A stretch of 64,000 bases of DNA. It comes from Theobroma cacao (lineage: Eukaryota; Streptophyta; Magnoliopsida; Malvales; Malvaceae). The stretch lies in the NCBI RefSeq assembly GCF_000208745.1, contig NC_030854.1, forward strand, positions 29,715,606-29,779,605. Direction: 5' to 3'. Numbering within the stretch: the stretch's first letter is position 1; the number at the start of each line of letters is the position of its first letter. Made by a program: the position numbers and the translations under genes. The notes under the pieces were generated by a model. That model was not told where the DNA came from, searched no databases, and saw only the letters and a program-made list of their open reading frames with translations. This document shows positions 32,661 through 45,853 of the stretch, piece by piece.

Positions 32661-33064
32661 ATATATACGTATAATAATAAAAAATATAAAAATTAAAAAA
32701 CTGAATGATGATAGCCACCGCCACCTTGGCCTTGCCAATACTTGTCATGCTAATAGAGCAATTGTCACGGATCTCAAATAAATAAGAGATAAGGAAGGTC
32801 TTGAGTTATGAATATGGGTCTTTCTCTACTTAATATGTATCTTTTTTAGGTTGAAAATTGATGTCCATGAGAAATACTAGAATCGAGATGGTTTTTGATT
32901 AAGGTACAATCTCTCTCCTTTATGGGTAAAAGAGCCCATGCTCCTTTATGAGTAAAAGAGCCAATGGAACAAAGTATTACACAATTGAATATAGTTAAAT
33001 GTCATGAATTCCATATCAATAAAAGATAAACATGTCTTTTTAATTGAAAATGTGAACTGATTAC
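32661..33064. other. Spacer with start of repeat copy C
   Basis: No gene. The word 'cttgtcatgctaatagagca' near 32744 corresponds to the 'ttgtcgtgttaatagagca' word of copies A and B. Copy C may therefore begin here and be interrupted by about 350 bp of unrelated DNA. Confidence 0.45.
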
Positions 33065-33297
33065 ATAATATCATGAATTTTTTAAAATATTTATAATTAA
33101 AAGAATAACTTCCATTCTTAATAAAAAAAAAAAGGGATTCTTCCACCCCTAAAAAGGGAACCATGTTTTCAATACTTTCAATAATATCATGAATTTTTTA
33201 AAATATTTATAATTAAAAGAATAACTTCCATTCTTATAAAAAAAAAGAGGGATTCTTCCACCCCTAAAAAGGGAACCATGTTTCCAATACTTTCAAT
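33065..33297 (+). repeat. 116-bp tandem duplication
   Basis: The stretch beginning 'ataatatcatgaatttttta' at 33065 is repeated from 33181 with only a few differences in the A-run and one or two substitutions. The second unit includes the start of repeat copy C. Confidence 0.85.
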
Positions 33298-33720
33298 AAC
33301 GTTAGATAGAGCGGTCAAAAGAGACATGGTGACCCAAGCACCACATTCTTTCACCGTCCATGATAGGGAAGAATCCTGATTATTGAATTTTTATCACAAT
33401 TCAATTTTAATTACTCAATTTGAAAGAAATTTAAATGGAAAAATGATTATCATTAGCTTCAAACCCTCAGAGAGAATTGATTAATATTGTTTGGAGACAA
33501 AGAACAAATGCTTATCTATCTAAATCATCAAAAGAATATCAGTTTCTTTTCCCTCGGGCTAAGTTCCTTCGAGAATAACTTTGCTTTTTTTTTTTTGAAA
33601 AGAATAACTTTGCTTTTTCTTAGTGGAGTCTGTCATTGCCTTGTTGCATCCTCTCCTGATCATGTCAATCATTTCAAGGTTCCTATGGATATGGACTCGT
33701 GTTCAGTAATAAACTAAATT
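33115..33720 (+). repeat. Unclassified dispersed repeat, copy C
   Basis: From 'gggattcttccacccctaaa' it follows copies A and B through the conserved block (33270-33375), 'attatcattagcttcaaacc' and 'tcatcaaaagaatatcagtt', with small deletions. It ends close to the 3' end of the EF-hand gene. Confidence 0.7.
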
Positions 33721-33863
33721 ACATATTTATAATTTATAACTAAATTACATATTTTGTATAATTAGAGAGACGAAGATAATAGTTGAACATTCTATTACAT
33801 TAAGCTGCATCCTGTAAACACTTTAAAAGAAAAACCAAGGATATAAAGCAGGAATTTTTATAC

Positions 33864-34223
33864 TTAAAATTCGTCATATTCACCAGTATAAGTATAACCG
33901 CATTTTCTAGCGTATTGAACAAGTTGCTTCCACTCGCCGTCGGTTTCTACAAATCCGTCACCATTTTCATCAGCATGGCGAAGCGCTGCAGAAGCTCGAT
34001 ATCCTGGGAGACGTGAACCTAAGCCGTTGAAAGCATTCCGAAGGTCCTGCTTGCTGAGGCGACCGTCGCGGTCACTGTCAAAGCGCCTAAATATAGCTGT
34101 CAATTGTTCTCCGGTGTAGTGGAGTTCATTTCGCCTTCCAAACCAAGGAAAGCAGCCCTTAGTTGCCCGCTGATTTCGTGCCCGCACCAACGAATCAGGT
34201 TTATTGTACCTTACCATGAGCAT
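33864..34223 (-). CDS. EF-hand calcium-binding protein, 119 residues
   Basis: This is an intronless minus-strand frame from ATG at 34223 to TAA at 33864; a second Met at codon 3 could also start it. It has two EF-hand-like units. The first (residues about 42-66) has the loop DSDRDGRLSKQD at 49-60, with acidic residues at positions 1, 3, 5 and 12. The second (about 80-105) has DENGDGFVETDGE starting at 85. There the last acidic residue falls at position 13 of the loop instead of 12, so this hand may bind calcium weakly or not at all. The C-terminus 'YARKCGYTYTGEYDEF' resembles small plant calmodulin-like proteins with two hands. There is no signal peptide or membrane segment. The role is presumably as a calcium sensor or buffer; the specific partner is unknown. 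Its composition is clearly more GC-rich than its surroundings, which supports a real gene. Confidence 0.85.
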   Translation of the reverse strand: MLMVRYNKPDSLVRARNQRATKGCFPWFGRRNELHYTGEQLTAIFRRFDSDRDGRLSKQDLRNAFNGLGSRLPGYRASAALRHADENGDGFVETDGEWKQLVQYARKCGYTYTGEYDEF

Positions 34224-34600
34224 GCTAAATTTTGGGAAACAAATATTACTGTGATTTCATTTGTAGTGTGGTGTAGTGTAGTTGGTTTTTGGATGTCGAC
34301 CCATGAGTTATATGAAGGGCTTGAAGATGTGTTATGTCTTAAATAATTTTACAAAAACATCTAATGACGTGTAAGTGATGCAAATTTTATAAGTAGAAAC
34401 TTTATGTGAATTTTATTTAAATTATTTGAATTATTATATTTTCAAACTCTTTATTATTATTATTACTATTATTATTGTTATTATTGTTTATTTTTAAACA
34501 TAATAAACTCTATTTTTGAATTGGGTTCCTCAATATGGAAAAAGTCGAGTGCCTGTTTTAGATTCTGTCATGTGTTCAAATATTAAATCATTGGTTAATT
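34224..34600. other. Upstream region of the EF-hand gene
   Basis: This is the presumed promoter and 5' UTR of the minus-strand EF-hand gene. A 'tattattattattactatta' type microsatellite lies at about 34451-34485. No firm TATA box was assigned. Confidence 0.4.
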
Positions 34601-34602
34601 TA

Positions 34603-35060
34603 AAATATAATGCTTAAAAAAATTATTAAATTATTTAAAAATATTTAAATAAGTTTTTATTCTTTTATTATATTCAATCAAATTTATATATTTTATTTTA
34701 AATCAAATAAGCTTTAATTACTAATAATTGACTAATCAAAATACTCTTTGTTATTTTATATTCACATTGCGTTAACATTGTGTTGATGTGGAAGGTGAAA
34801 AATACCACGTAATCATATTATCAAGATAAATTAGCATATCACGTAATCATCAATTATGATATGCTAGTATGTTATATCAACACCATGTTACATACAATGA
34901 TAAATGACATTTTGACTAAGTTAATAATTCATTATAAAGATTTATTTCATTCAAAATAAAAATATAAGAACTTATTTAGTTTAAAATAAAAATAAAAAAA
35001 TTTGATTGAATATAATAAAAGTATAAGATTTTATTTAAATTTTTTTGAAAATATTATACC
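34603..35060. mobile_element. Foldback (long inverted-repeat) element, copy 1
   Basis: The left arm ('attatattcaatcaaattta' and 'ttttattttaaatcaaataag') is the inverted complement of the right arm ('aaataaaaataaaaaaattt', 'gattgaatataataaaagta'). A shorter middle contains 'atatcacgtaatcat' words. The total is about 460 bp with no coding capacity. A second member is at 49306-50245. The structure fits a MITE or foldback element; the superfamily and target duplication are not resolved. Confidence 0.7.
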
Positions 35061-35867
35061 TTAAATGCATCGGTATCATAGCAAATTAAAAAAACCCACG
35101 GATGAGCCAACAAATGTGGCCTTGTATGTTGGCCTATTTGGGCAGGCAAGAAGGTAGGCCTACTAGCAAAGCCTGAACAGGTTTTCGTTTAATCCAAAGC
35201 TAAGGCAGTTGTAGGCAAATTAATTAAGCCGGACAATCACAAAGAGAGAAACGCAGATGAGAATTGAAGGAAGGTTGTTCAACCCATGATCTGCAGGCCA
35301 TAGAAAATGGCGTTAGTGAGTGAAGTGTCCACGTGGAAAGTCAGCCAGAGTTATCTTCTTCATTACGAATTCAAGATTGAAGTTGCAACAAGAGGAGGTT
35401 CCAGAATCCAAAACCAGAATTATGTTTTCCTTTGCTTCTCTGCGGTTATTTACCATTCCGGCAACTAACTTATTTATCTTTTACCATTGTTTTTACCTTT
35501 CAATTTCAAGTTTAGTTTACTTTTCCATCACCTTAGTCTCCCATTTGAGTTTCAATCCAAGCTTCCTTCCCAAACGTATTTTCAACTTGTTCAGACACGG
35601 GTTTACTTTTCATACATTAAAATTAAATTATGCTTATTCGACTTTAGCTGCAAGTTTTTCCCAAGGATTTTAGAAGGATAAAAAGAACAGAAGAAACAGT
35701 AACTGCATTATTAACTGTGCAATTAACACTTGCAAGTAACGTTTAACCTCTAATTAAGCTGCATGATTATGCAATCCAATCATCTTGAGACGAAGATGTT
35801 CTTCACGTGCTACAACTTAAGTAACCTTAGCTAAAGAAAAATACAAGCATGGTTTCTGATTAATAAT
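35061..35867 (+). other. Stretch downstream of the dehydrogenase gene with a short possible ORF
   Basis: A 53-residue frame (35307-35468, starting MALVSEVSTWKV) lies in DNA of higher GC content, with a perfect G-box CCACGTGG at 35329-35336 inside it. An overlapping 117-residue frame without an ATG start at the same place is T-rich downstream. Neither matches a family I know. It could be a first exon or remnant of an unrecognised gene, or unrelated sequence. Confidence 0.25.
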
Positions 35868-38800
35868 TCAGGCTGCCTTCTTTTTCCCAAAAAGTAAGCT
35901 CAACGAGTAGGTGTTGCCTTTCTGTGCAGCAGCTTCTACTCGACGCCCTCCAACCTGTAACTCATTTACACAAATACGAACCCTATCGTTAAATTATTGA
36001 TATGACTGCAGTCAGGCGCAGGCAGAGGAGCAAAGCAACGTAAAGGTAGGTCAATATTATAATTTTGAGAAATTATCCAAAAGAAACATGAAATAATACA
36101 GCAGTTTAATTGCAGCAAATCATATGTTACATGCCCTATACAAAAACTGTTCAAAGGAAAACTTTGGGACCCATCAAATACAAAGAAAACTTTCGTGGAG
36201 CAGATCGAAATAAGGATGACGATACCTTGTCCATAAGCCAAAAGCCAATTGTAGGCATGTATTGCACCAGATACATTACCGCTAGTACAGGCTGAAAAAA
36301 GACAGCCAAAACATGTAATTTTGTTCTTATTAATCTTATCTACTACTTGCTAAAGATAAAACCATCAAAAAGCTTAAACATGAAAGACAACATAGCACCT
36401 ACATAAGTTTATCAGACCAGGCATAATGAGAACGGTATATAATACAAAAATAAAGTAGACAACCAGTCTCATGGGATGACGACTAAATGTTCCATGTAAA
36501 ACTTAAAAAGTGAAGAGTGACTTCTCATGACTAAATTATTTGCAAGCATACGTTACTTGCTCCTTGCTCTTGCAGTGAGTCACAAAATAAAGGACTGTAT
36601 AAAATTTAAAATTGCATACAAAATTAATAAAAATTATCAACAATAAGAAACATACATATAGTCATTATATTAATCTTCATGTTATCATCATCTAGTCATT
36701 ATATTAATTACTTGTACTGTATTCACAATATTTCTTATTTGTAAGGATTGATACATAAGAAAGGAAGATCCTCACTACAAAAATAAACAAAAAAAACCAA
36801 GGGAAAAGAATTAAACTACAATGTAAATACCTGGTATGATATCCAAACTTCCTTTAAACTATGAGAGGCAGCAATGATTGTAAGTTCCGCACACCTTTCT
36901 GCTGACAAACGCTTCTATTAAAAAAATCACAGAATATTAGAAAAAATCATGTTCTACTATTAAATCCCAAAAATATTTTAGGCACGTGCTGCACTAAGTA
37001 CTAAATCAGTATTAAAGGGCAGCAACATGTAGAAATGGATATACAAAAAGTGTTTAATAACCTTCCTCACTCCTTATGATAGTACAATAACACCAAAAAA
37101 AAGGGGGAATAATTAGCTTCTATACAAAGTTAGGTTGACAATAAATTGGCAGTATTGGGCCTTCAAGCCATTCAGATTGCATGTCATAAGTTGTAGTTAA
37201 TTGAAGAACAATTTGAGATCCACAAAAAATACTGTTTGAAAATATTTTCTATGTCCAACTAGCTACATGATTAATTTTATGATCATAGGGAACATACCTC
37301 GGAGGAAAACTTTGTCCCGGAAGTCGTTGCTCCAGAACCATTTGATGTTTCTATCGGCCCCGGACAAACAACAGTAACCTTGATCCCTTTCTGACAAAGC
37401 TGCATGCCAGAAAATAAAAGACAAAAGGGGAAGAACAAGAGAGAAGAAGAAAAAACAAGCAAGAGACAGATAGCCATTAGAAAACAGTTTTTAAAAGTTG
37501 TGGTATATGTTTGATACTAGTTGACAACTTCTTTTGTAAGTCTACAACCAGACAATTTTAGTTTCCTTTTCACTGAGAAAATGGAGTCAACAGAACTTTA
37601 TAACCCAACAATAAAAGAATAATAGAAAAAAACACAATGCCTTCAAGCATCACAATAAATTAAGCAGTCATCGATACTAAACCAACTTTGCCCAATAAAA
37701 TGCAGAAAACCCCTTCCTCTTCCCAAATAAAGGGTCAATTACGGAAAACCCCAGAGGATAGAAAAAGACATTTTTTTCATCCTTTTTCATGAAAAGATAT
37801 GCATGCCTCTTGCATAAACACATTTCAAGGAGGTAAGTGGACAAAAAATTGGTCACATGACCTACTGTACCTTCAATATAAACTCAAACAGGCTTTTTAA
37901 GTTCCCTAAAAACTAAGAAACCTGAAACAACTTCACTTGTGATAAACTGGCTACCTTTAAAAGAAATTAAGGAACCCTCGACTCAAAATCCCAAGTTGTA
38001 TTCAAAACACTAAAAGCCAAAAACTTCTCCAAAAGTACATATACAACAAACTATTATGCCAGAATCACAAATTCTGAAACAAACTCTTACATAAGTGAAA
38101 TTCTTATGCGATGCATTACTAGGCTTCTCCATATTTACAAGCTCTTCTAAACTGTCCCCCCTTCACACTCCTAGACTTGAAAGTATTCAATCAATTCAAT
38201 AAGAACCAGGACAATTAACTATGTTAGATGCTAAACAAAGCACACATTTTCAATCAAGGAAACCTCCACTTTCAGAAGACTCTGCTACAAACAACTCAAA
38301 GCACACAATTATATCCTCAGCAATAAAACAAAAAAGCAAAGATAAGATGGTCCAGACTACAAGACTTTCTTTATTCTTCCAAAACTAAATTACTTGCATA
38401 TCATGTGGACTTCACCAGATTCAGCAGCCTCCATCAAAATCACCCTTATGACAAACAAATCCTAGGAGATTTATGCTTTTCTTGTATACTTCACATAAAA
38501 CTATTCAAAGGGCAATAATCTCCTTATACTGCTTAAAATGTTAACCACAGAACTCAAAAAATATCTAGAACCGTATTGAAACCTCATAAAGGATGAAAAT
38601 AATCTCAGTGGCACCCTTTGAATCATCAATTATATAAATAGCCCGAACACATAAGAGAAAGGTGAAATGAATGTACCAAATAACCCTATTAGCCCTATTA
38701 AATTACATAACAACATTCAACTTTCACACACAGATTTCTTTACGTCAAATAACAATTTCCCCAAACAACTATAGATAGGAAATCCCATTTAATCCATTGC

Positions 38801-41800
38801 ATAAGCCATACCCTGAAAAGGGCTTCATTACTTTCCACTTTACCAGACTCAATGCCTAGTAATTCTAGCCATTTTAGAACCACCTTTACTTCTTTTATTA
38901 TTTTTTCTCTTAACACCTGATTCCAACCTAAGTCAGGATTACTCTCTCACACAGAATATATATTAACAGCATTTTTGTATCTCCACCACGTGTGAATGCT
39001 TAACCATAGGATGATAGCATTTAGAGCATAGGAAACTACAGAATAGGCCATTTTTTTTACCAAGAATAGGCCAAAATGATTAAAACTACAAAAGGTAAAA
39101 CTTGCCCTTCTGACCAGAATTTGCATTGTTTCAAATGAAATGGCTTCAATATAAAGAAAACCTAATTCAGATCAGGATCTCACAGGTTAGGCTCCTATCC
39201 TTTCCTAGATGCAGCAACAAGACAATCAAAAGGCAATGAGATGTTTTCTCTTCTGATTAGGACAGATGCTCTATATATACCTCAGAACGCAAGGTATGAA
39301 AGTATCCATTTAAAGCATATTTGGATGCAGAGTACACTGCCTGACCAGGTGCAGATGTCTTTCCGGCAGCACTGCTCATCTGCATACAATGTGCAATCAA
39401 ACCAAACAAAAATATCAATACAAAAATAAAAATAAAAGGCAAAGCAAAGAATATAATCTCTACTTTCAGCTCTTGAAAACTCAAAGCACATGCCCATCAA
39501 TAAATATGATGCAACTAAGCATCTGGTGAGCAGGTAGACAAGGATCAGTATGGCAACCTAATGTGCAAAAAATAGCAATTATACTTATAGCATGTAGCAT
39601 TTGCTCAGCCAATTCACTTTTCCCAGAAGTATAAAGCCATGGTCTAGGAAGCATGGATACGGACACGCAATACTGGTATGGCACGAACATGGCAATTTCT
39701 AAAAAACTTAGGAACGGGTACAGCAGGACATGCAATAAAAAATACTTTTTATTTAAAAATATTCAATGTAAATGTAAAATTGATACTTTTCATTCAAATA
39801 TAATCAAATTTTTCACAAAGCTCTCTTGTCATTCATAATTCTTTTAACCAAAAATGTTCGTGAAAAATATACCCAACAGGGTAAAGTAGATATGCAACGG
39901 AAAGGCCCAGGGCTTGTGACCTTATTAAAATATTAAAATCTCTTTTGAGGTTCAAAATATTCATTGTAATGATGGGTTAATCTGGGATTTTGCTCTGACT
40001 GTTGATTCAAAGAAAAAAAAACCTCCATCCCGTGTCTGGGTGAGTCTTGACCACATCTGATCTTTTTTTCTTTTTTACTTTTTTGGCATGTCAACATATG
40101 TTTGACAGATGTCCCACTTTGTTGAAGGCTTGTCTCTGTCACATGCATGTTCGACATTGGTACAGAAGGGTATACAGCGCGTCCATGCTTCATACTCATG
40201 GTAAATGCCACAAAAAATCATGAATATTCATCCGATATTTTTTGGACTTAAATGAATGGCCCTCACAAAACTCCTTTTTTCTAGCAATATAAAAAAATTT
40301 GCAATTTGCCATTGGTGAAAGTATCATTCAGTTTCACATACCACAACAAAGTGACCTCTTCCTCTCCTCAGCATAAACGGTGTCAGAAGCCGTGTGAGAC
40401 ATATTGTCCCAAATACATTGACATTGAATGTAGCCTAGTAGCAAGAAAAAGAATAAAAAGTTTATTTTTGTAAAGGCAGCTGACAGAAAACTATATATGC
40501 AATCAATATGTAATATTTCATGATACCAAGACTGAACATGGGAATTTGCACAGCAAACTGACAAGCATTTGAATCGTGGCAGCAGATTTCAAATTTATTA
40601 AACTAAGTCTAATAATTACTACTGCCCAAGGACTCCATCATACCTTAAGACTTTCCTCTGTTACATCCAAAGCTGTTGTTTTCTGCACCAAAACCAAAAA
40701 GAATAAAAATAATAAAAAATTAATGTTGAAACGACAGTAGAGATGCAACTTGTCTAATAAACAGCTATGAACTATCTCTCGAAATATTATTACAGAATAT
40801 CATGCACTGACTGTCAATGCAAATCACTTTGCTTGAGTTTGAAAATTATATGAGATGCTCAAACAGAAAGAAGGTGCTTTGTCATTCTAAAAACATAAAT
40901 CAACCCATTGCTAACAACCATTAAAATTGAAACGGGAGTGCACCTCTTAACCTTTAACACAATGTGAGAAAATCATAATCCTAAGTGTTGCATTGTATCC
41001 ACAAGCAGCTGGTGTCTAAATACTGGCAGAAACAGTTGCCATTACAGATTGAAAATTGGACTTTCTGACAGGAAAGAGAAATGCCGCATCTCTACATTCT
41101 TACTCCAAAAGCCAAGGGAAATTGTACAATCTGACCGCAAAATTGTGTATCACACCAATTTATGCTTATCAAGTGAGGAACTGTTGTTCTGCAATAGTTC
41201 ATAGGATATGCTCAAGAGAAGTAACAAGATATTGAGAAGCACTTATCAGTCTAAGAGGTTGCCATCAGAAGAACTTTGGAGGATGTTATGGCAAATTTGC
41301 TACACCTAGTTATTGAACCACTCATAGGGAGTAAGAGTTGTTAAAAATGCGAACAGGGATGCCCTTGAAGAGAATGGTTGATGCATTGCTGATATGGACC
41401 TTTATATAAATTGTTCTCCCATTTTGCTATACAAAGCATATACAGTTCAACTTATGGTAGACATGGTTCAGAAGATGATTCCAGGAAATAAGGGGTAAGC
41501 ATTTATTGCTTTTGATACTGCAGAAGCATCTATCAAATAAAGTTGTTTATTTCACTAAGAACCCGTGAGAAAAACCATTAACATATTTTTCAAACTTATA
41601 AAAGATCAGCAACAGGTAAAAACAAATGATACTTATTCAAAGATCAAGAAGCCTCTAAACTAAAAGGTTTGGAAAGCAAATAGCTTTGAGCAGTATTCTG
41701 TGCTGATTAATAACTAAATACAGGACAGAATACAATACTACATTTTTTTCTAAATAATATTATTCAATTATTCAATTACCACACCCTCCCAACAAAAATA

Positions 41801-44800
41801 AGAACGAGAAAAAGGCCATGTAAGCAAGAAAGACTCCAGCATATGTCTCAGCTACTGACTTATTTACCTAAAGAATTCTACTTTCATACTTTTCAGAGAA
41901 CCTATTGTGGTTAACATCAGAAAACAGTTAACTCAATGCACATACTTCTATCCAACAGCTCTATCAAAAATTAGGTCATGCTCACTTACAGGACGCTCAT
42001 AAGCTGCATTATGGATCATATAGTCAACACCAACACCAGGAAAAGAGGACTCTGCTTTCTCTACAGCTTCCTTGAGAGAATCTTCTCCAGATGTCAAATC
42101 AAGGGGCAAAATCTTCACTTGTTCAGGCGCATATTTACCTGCAGGCATACTGATCTCATATCTTAGAAAGTGTGGTAGCTTAGCAAAAATTTAAAATATG
42201 TTATAAAGAAACTTGAAAGAATGATATCTTGGACCAGGCCTCAGGCATACCAGTAAGTTGTTTCCTAACTCGCTCCAATTCAGCTTCATTTCGTGCAGAA
42301 AGAATGAGCTTGGCCCCTAAACTTGCCAATTGCTTAGCAAGAATTTCTCCTAAATTCACCATTATTAAAATACAATGAGTCACGAATGTGAAATGACAAT
42401 TGGAATCAACAGCAAAACAATTAGAAGAAAAATGCATGCCACATCATGGAAGACAAGTACCCCAATAAATGAAGGGACGAACATGGCTCAAACATTCCTC
42501 AAAGGCCAAAGCTATTGCTAGAGTCTACCTCATAAAAATTAGCAATATTCCAAATAAGCCTTGCCATCTTGTACTAAATGTGGGAGGAAAGAATGTTCAT
42601 GAAAGTGGAACATAAAACAAGATGAACAAAGGCTCCGTTGGGTAATCTAGAAAATAACTTCCTAGAGGAGAATATTTTCTAGAAGGCCATTTCCCTTGAA
42701 AACATAATATTTTTTGTTGTTAGAATAACAACATGAAAAAATGTTTTCGGTTCTTTGATATGTAATGGAAAATTTTCAAATTTTACCAGAGATTATATGC
42801 CTATATAAATATTTATAAAAATAATATATATTATCATACAATTTTGTATTATATTCAAAATTATTTATTTAAATATATTATTTATATTTCTAATTTCTTA
42901 AAAATTATAATTCAAACATAGAAAACTTTACAATTATTATAAAAAATACAATCATAAAATCATAAACGCAATGATAGAATACATAATTAATTTAAATATA
43001 TAATGAAATTGTAATATATGCAAAATATAATTAAAACAATAATACATTAAACATTGTATAGTGTAATATAATATAATGTATATGTTAACTAAAGAAGTAT
43101 ATAGTTTAATGTAATATAGTAATAGATTAAATAATAATAATATTTAAAAATTATCCTTACGTAATAATTGTAATACAATTGCAATATTTTATGTTATATA
43201 ATAATATTTCTTACATTTTATATTATTTTATTTTAAAATATTTATAATATAAATTAATTTTTATATAATACTTATTAATTAATACTAATAATATTGTATA
43301 ATAATATATAATTTATTATATTCTATAACTATGTTCTATTTAAAATGTTTATACTAGGAGTTATTATTGATAGCAATTATTTACATATTAATATTGATAA
43401 AATATTTTTTACACTAACATTAATATTAATAATTATTCTATCAACGTAGATTAATTCATTATAATAATATTTTATTTATTATATTTATATGACATTATTC
43501 TATTTAAAAAAAATTAATAATATGAATTAATATTTCAAATAATTTTTCATATATTGATATTGATATAATATATTTTAATACTAGCATAATATTAATCATG
43601 GTCTTATTATATATATAAATTAATTAATATTGATATTATGAAATGATAATATTTTGTAATAAAAAATCACAATTTTTAATTTCTATCTTAACTATTTTAT
43701 TATTATAATAATAATAATAATAATTCATTATACTCTATTCTTTTTATTCTATTTTAAAATTTTATAATATTAACTAATACTTATAATAATTATTTATTTA
43801 TATCTCATTTTTTAAATTTATAAATTTAAAACATCTGTGCAATAGAATTTTTTGGTCCAAAAGCGGAGATGAAAAAGAAAAGCAAAAGTAAAGTAAAAGT
43901 ATAACAAGCTTCAAATGTGTTTAAGGATATTGTCTTCTTTTCCTCAAATTTGGAGACAATTCCAAAGTTTCTTCATGTTTTTTTCTTTGACAAGAAGACA
44001 TTTTATTTTAACCAAAATTTCCCATGTTTGTCAAACACCAAAAAATTCAGAAAATAAGTTTCAGACACCAATTTCCTAATTACGAGATAGAGCCAAAAAG
44101 ACATCTTCATTTCTTCAAGGGGATAAAAAAAGCATGTAGGAATCTGTTAAAATTGCTTTTGAAAATTCACAACTACCACTGAAACTTATGACATACTTCT
44201 TGTTTTTAAATTGGCATATAGGGATTCTGTTAATAACAGGTTATCTTCCATGAACTAAAGACAACGTCCACATCTTTTACAACTGAACAATAGAGTGTAT
44301 CCTCTAGCACCACCAATATGTTCTTCTAATGTGCAAGATTGAAGTTATGATTGAACTACCCATTTATTCTTTTTAACCTTAGGTAGGCAATTCAAGATGC
44401 CAGAAACACTCCCCTCCCTCCGCTACTTTTACCCGGGCATCATTGACCAAAGAGATGAACTTCTCTATTGATTTGAGCAGTTGTGAAAGTATTACCAACT
44501 AGCCAAGCAGCAATATGGTGCATTTAGGTTTGGCATTAACTCAAACCACCTAAGCTGACCTGTTTCTGTTGTCATTTATTGTTTACTACCCAGCAGCAAA
44601 GAATAAATTACTTCTCGTACCTAGAAAAATCAAAGTTTGATTCCAATTGGAACCATAGAGTTCCATCATTAATTAATAACAATGAAGTAGGTACGAAATA
44701 TTTCCCTTAAATTTGGAACAATTTAAAATAAGGCAACAAAAAAGGATATTAAATCATGAATTTGCATAACAGAAGAAATTAAGAGTCAAACTTAAACCCT

Positions 44801-45401
44801 TTTATCTCCTAAACTATACATGCTCTAAGTCCCAAACCCAACATAAAAAATATCTAATTACCAAAGAAATATAAAAATTAATAAACAACCCCATAAACCA
44901 TTTTGTTATGCATAAAATGTAATGAAGCAATTTCGTAAACCCAAAATGAGATGCAAATTTACCAAACGAACAAAATTTATAAATAAAAAGAAAACAACAT
45001 TAACTAATTAAATAATAGTAGAAAATTTACCGATCCCACGGCTAGCTCCAGTAATCCAAACAACCTAACCAATTAACAAAAAAAAAAATTAAAAAACCAT
45101 ATAAAATCAGCAAGAAAACACTAAAAAATTTCAGAAAAAATATAGAGTTACCTTGTCTTCAATTTCTTCACGCTTTACATGCCTTTTTGAGGTTAAAGTA
45201 AAATCTCCTGAAATGGATAAAAAAATTTCCAAAAAGAAGAATTAAAAAATATGACGAAATTAGCACAAAAGCAACCAAATTTGAAAACAGAAAATATGTT
45301 ACGGTTTCTTAGAATACTTTACCATCAGAAATGGCAAACTTGAAGAGAAGAGCGGAGAGAAGAAGAAAAAGCAACAGGGAAATGAAGAAAACCGTCAGCA
45401 T
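35868..45401 (-). CDS. Membrane-anchored short-chain dehydrogenase/reductase (DHRS7-like), 12 exons
   Basis: Exons on the minus strand: 45401-45323, 45207-45152, 45064-45031, 42349-42251, 42138-41990, 40682-40644, 40434-40342, 39379-39281, 37399-37298, 36914-36831, 36291-36226 and 35954-35868. All introns are GT-AG and the phases join without a break into 328 residues ending 'YSLSLLFGKKKAA'. The N-terminus 'MLTVFFISLLLFLLLSALLF' is a single membrane anchor, probably to the endoplasmic reticulum. The NAD(P)-binding motif TGASRGIG is at residues 50-57, where exons 3 and 4 join, followed by 'LILSARNEAELERV'. 'YMIHNAAYERP' takes the place of NNAG. The catalytic Ser lies in 'MSSAAGK' and the Tyr and Lys in 'YSASK'; 'VVCPGPIET' follows as in classical SDRs. 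By similarity to DHRS7-type enzymes it should reduce or oxidise a lipophilic carbonyl or alcohol; the substrate is unknown. Intron 3 is 2.7 kb and contains a very AT-rich insertion. Confidence 0.93.
42620..44090. repeat. Very AT-rich insertion in intron 3 of the dehydrogenase gene
   Basis: Between 'ggctccgttgggtaatctag' and 'tttgtcaaacaccaaaaaat' lies about 1.4 kb, of which 42770-43830 is almost only A and T. The edges resemble the ends of common plant MITE-like repeats ('ggctccgtt(g/t)ggtaa'). A clean inverted repeat could not be traced, so class and limits are uncertain. Confidence 0.45.
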
Positions 45402-45853
45402 CGTTTTCTTAGTTCGACTTTTTAGACGGTAAATAAGAGATGCGGTTACGCTTTGGATTTAAAGGTTGAGGAGGGCGGGCACTGGACGGATGGGCTCCCT
45501 TAGCTTCGGGCCAGACCCAATGTAACCCTGGCCCAATCATGGCCGACACAACTCAATCACTGATTTTAAGATTTTTAACTTCGAAATTAAATAAACAAAA
45601 TATAATTACTAAGTAAATTTTATTTTCTCTTTTATATTCATAAAAATAAAAATTTAGACACAAAATCTCGTAACTACTTCCAAAACTTTTTTTTTGTCGA
45701 TGAAGAATGAATTCTGTACCTCAAAATCAAATTTAAAATAAATTGAAGAATACAATATATTAAAACTTTTAAAAAATACTTAATCAACATGTAAAACAAA
45801 TTACAAAAGAAATAAAGAATAAATTAATGCTAGAAAAGAAACAACAATGACAA
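45402..45853. promoter_or_regulatory. Probable promoter region of the dehydrogenase gene
   Basis: These 450 bp separate the dehydrogenase start from the 3' end of the dead SAP gene. The part at 45430-45545 is GC-richer ('gaggagggcgggcactgg', 'gcttcgggccagaccc'), typical of a plant 5' UTR or proximal promoter. No TATA box was assigned. Confidence 0.4.
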
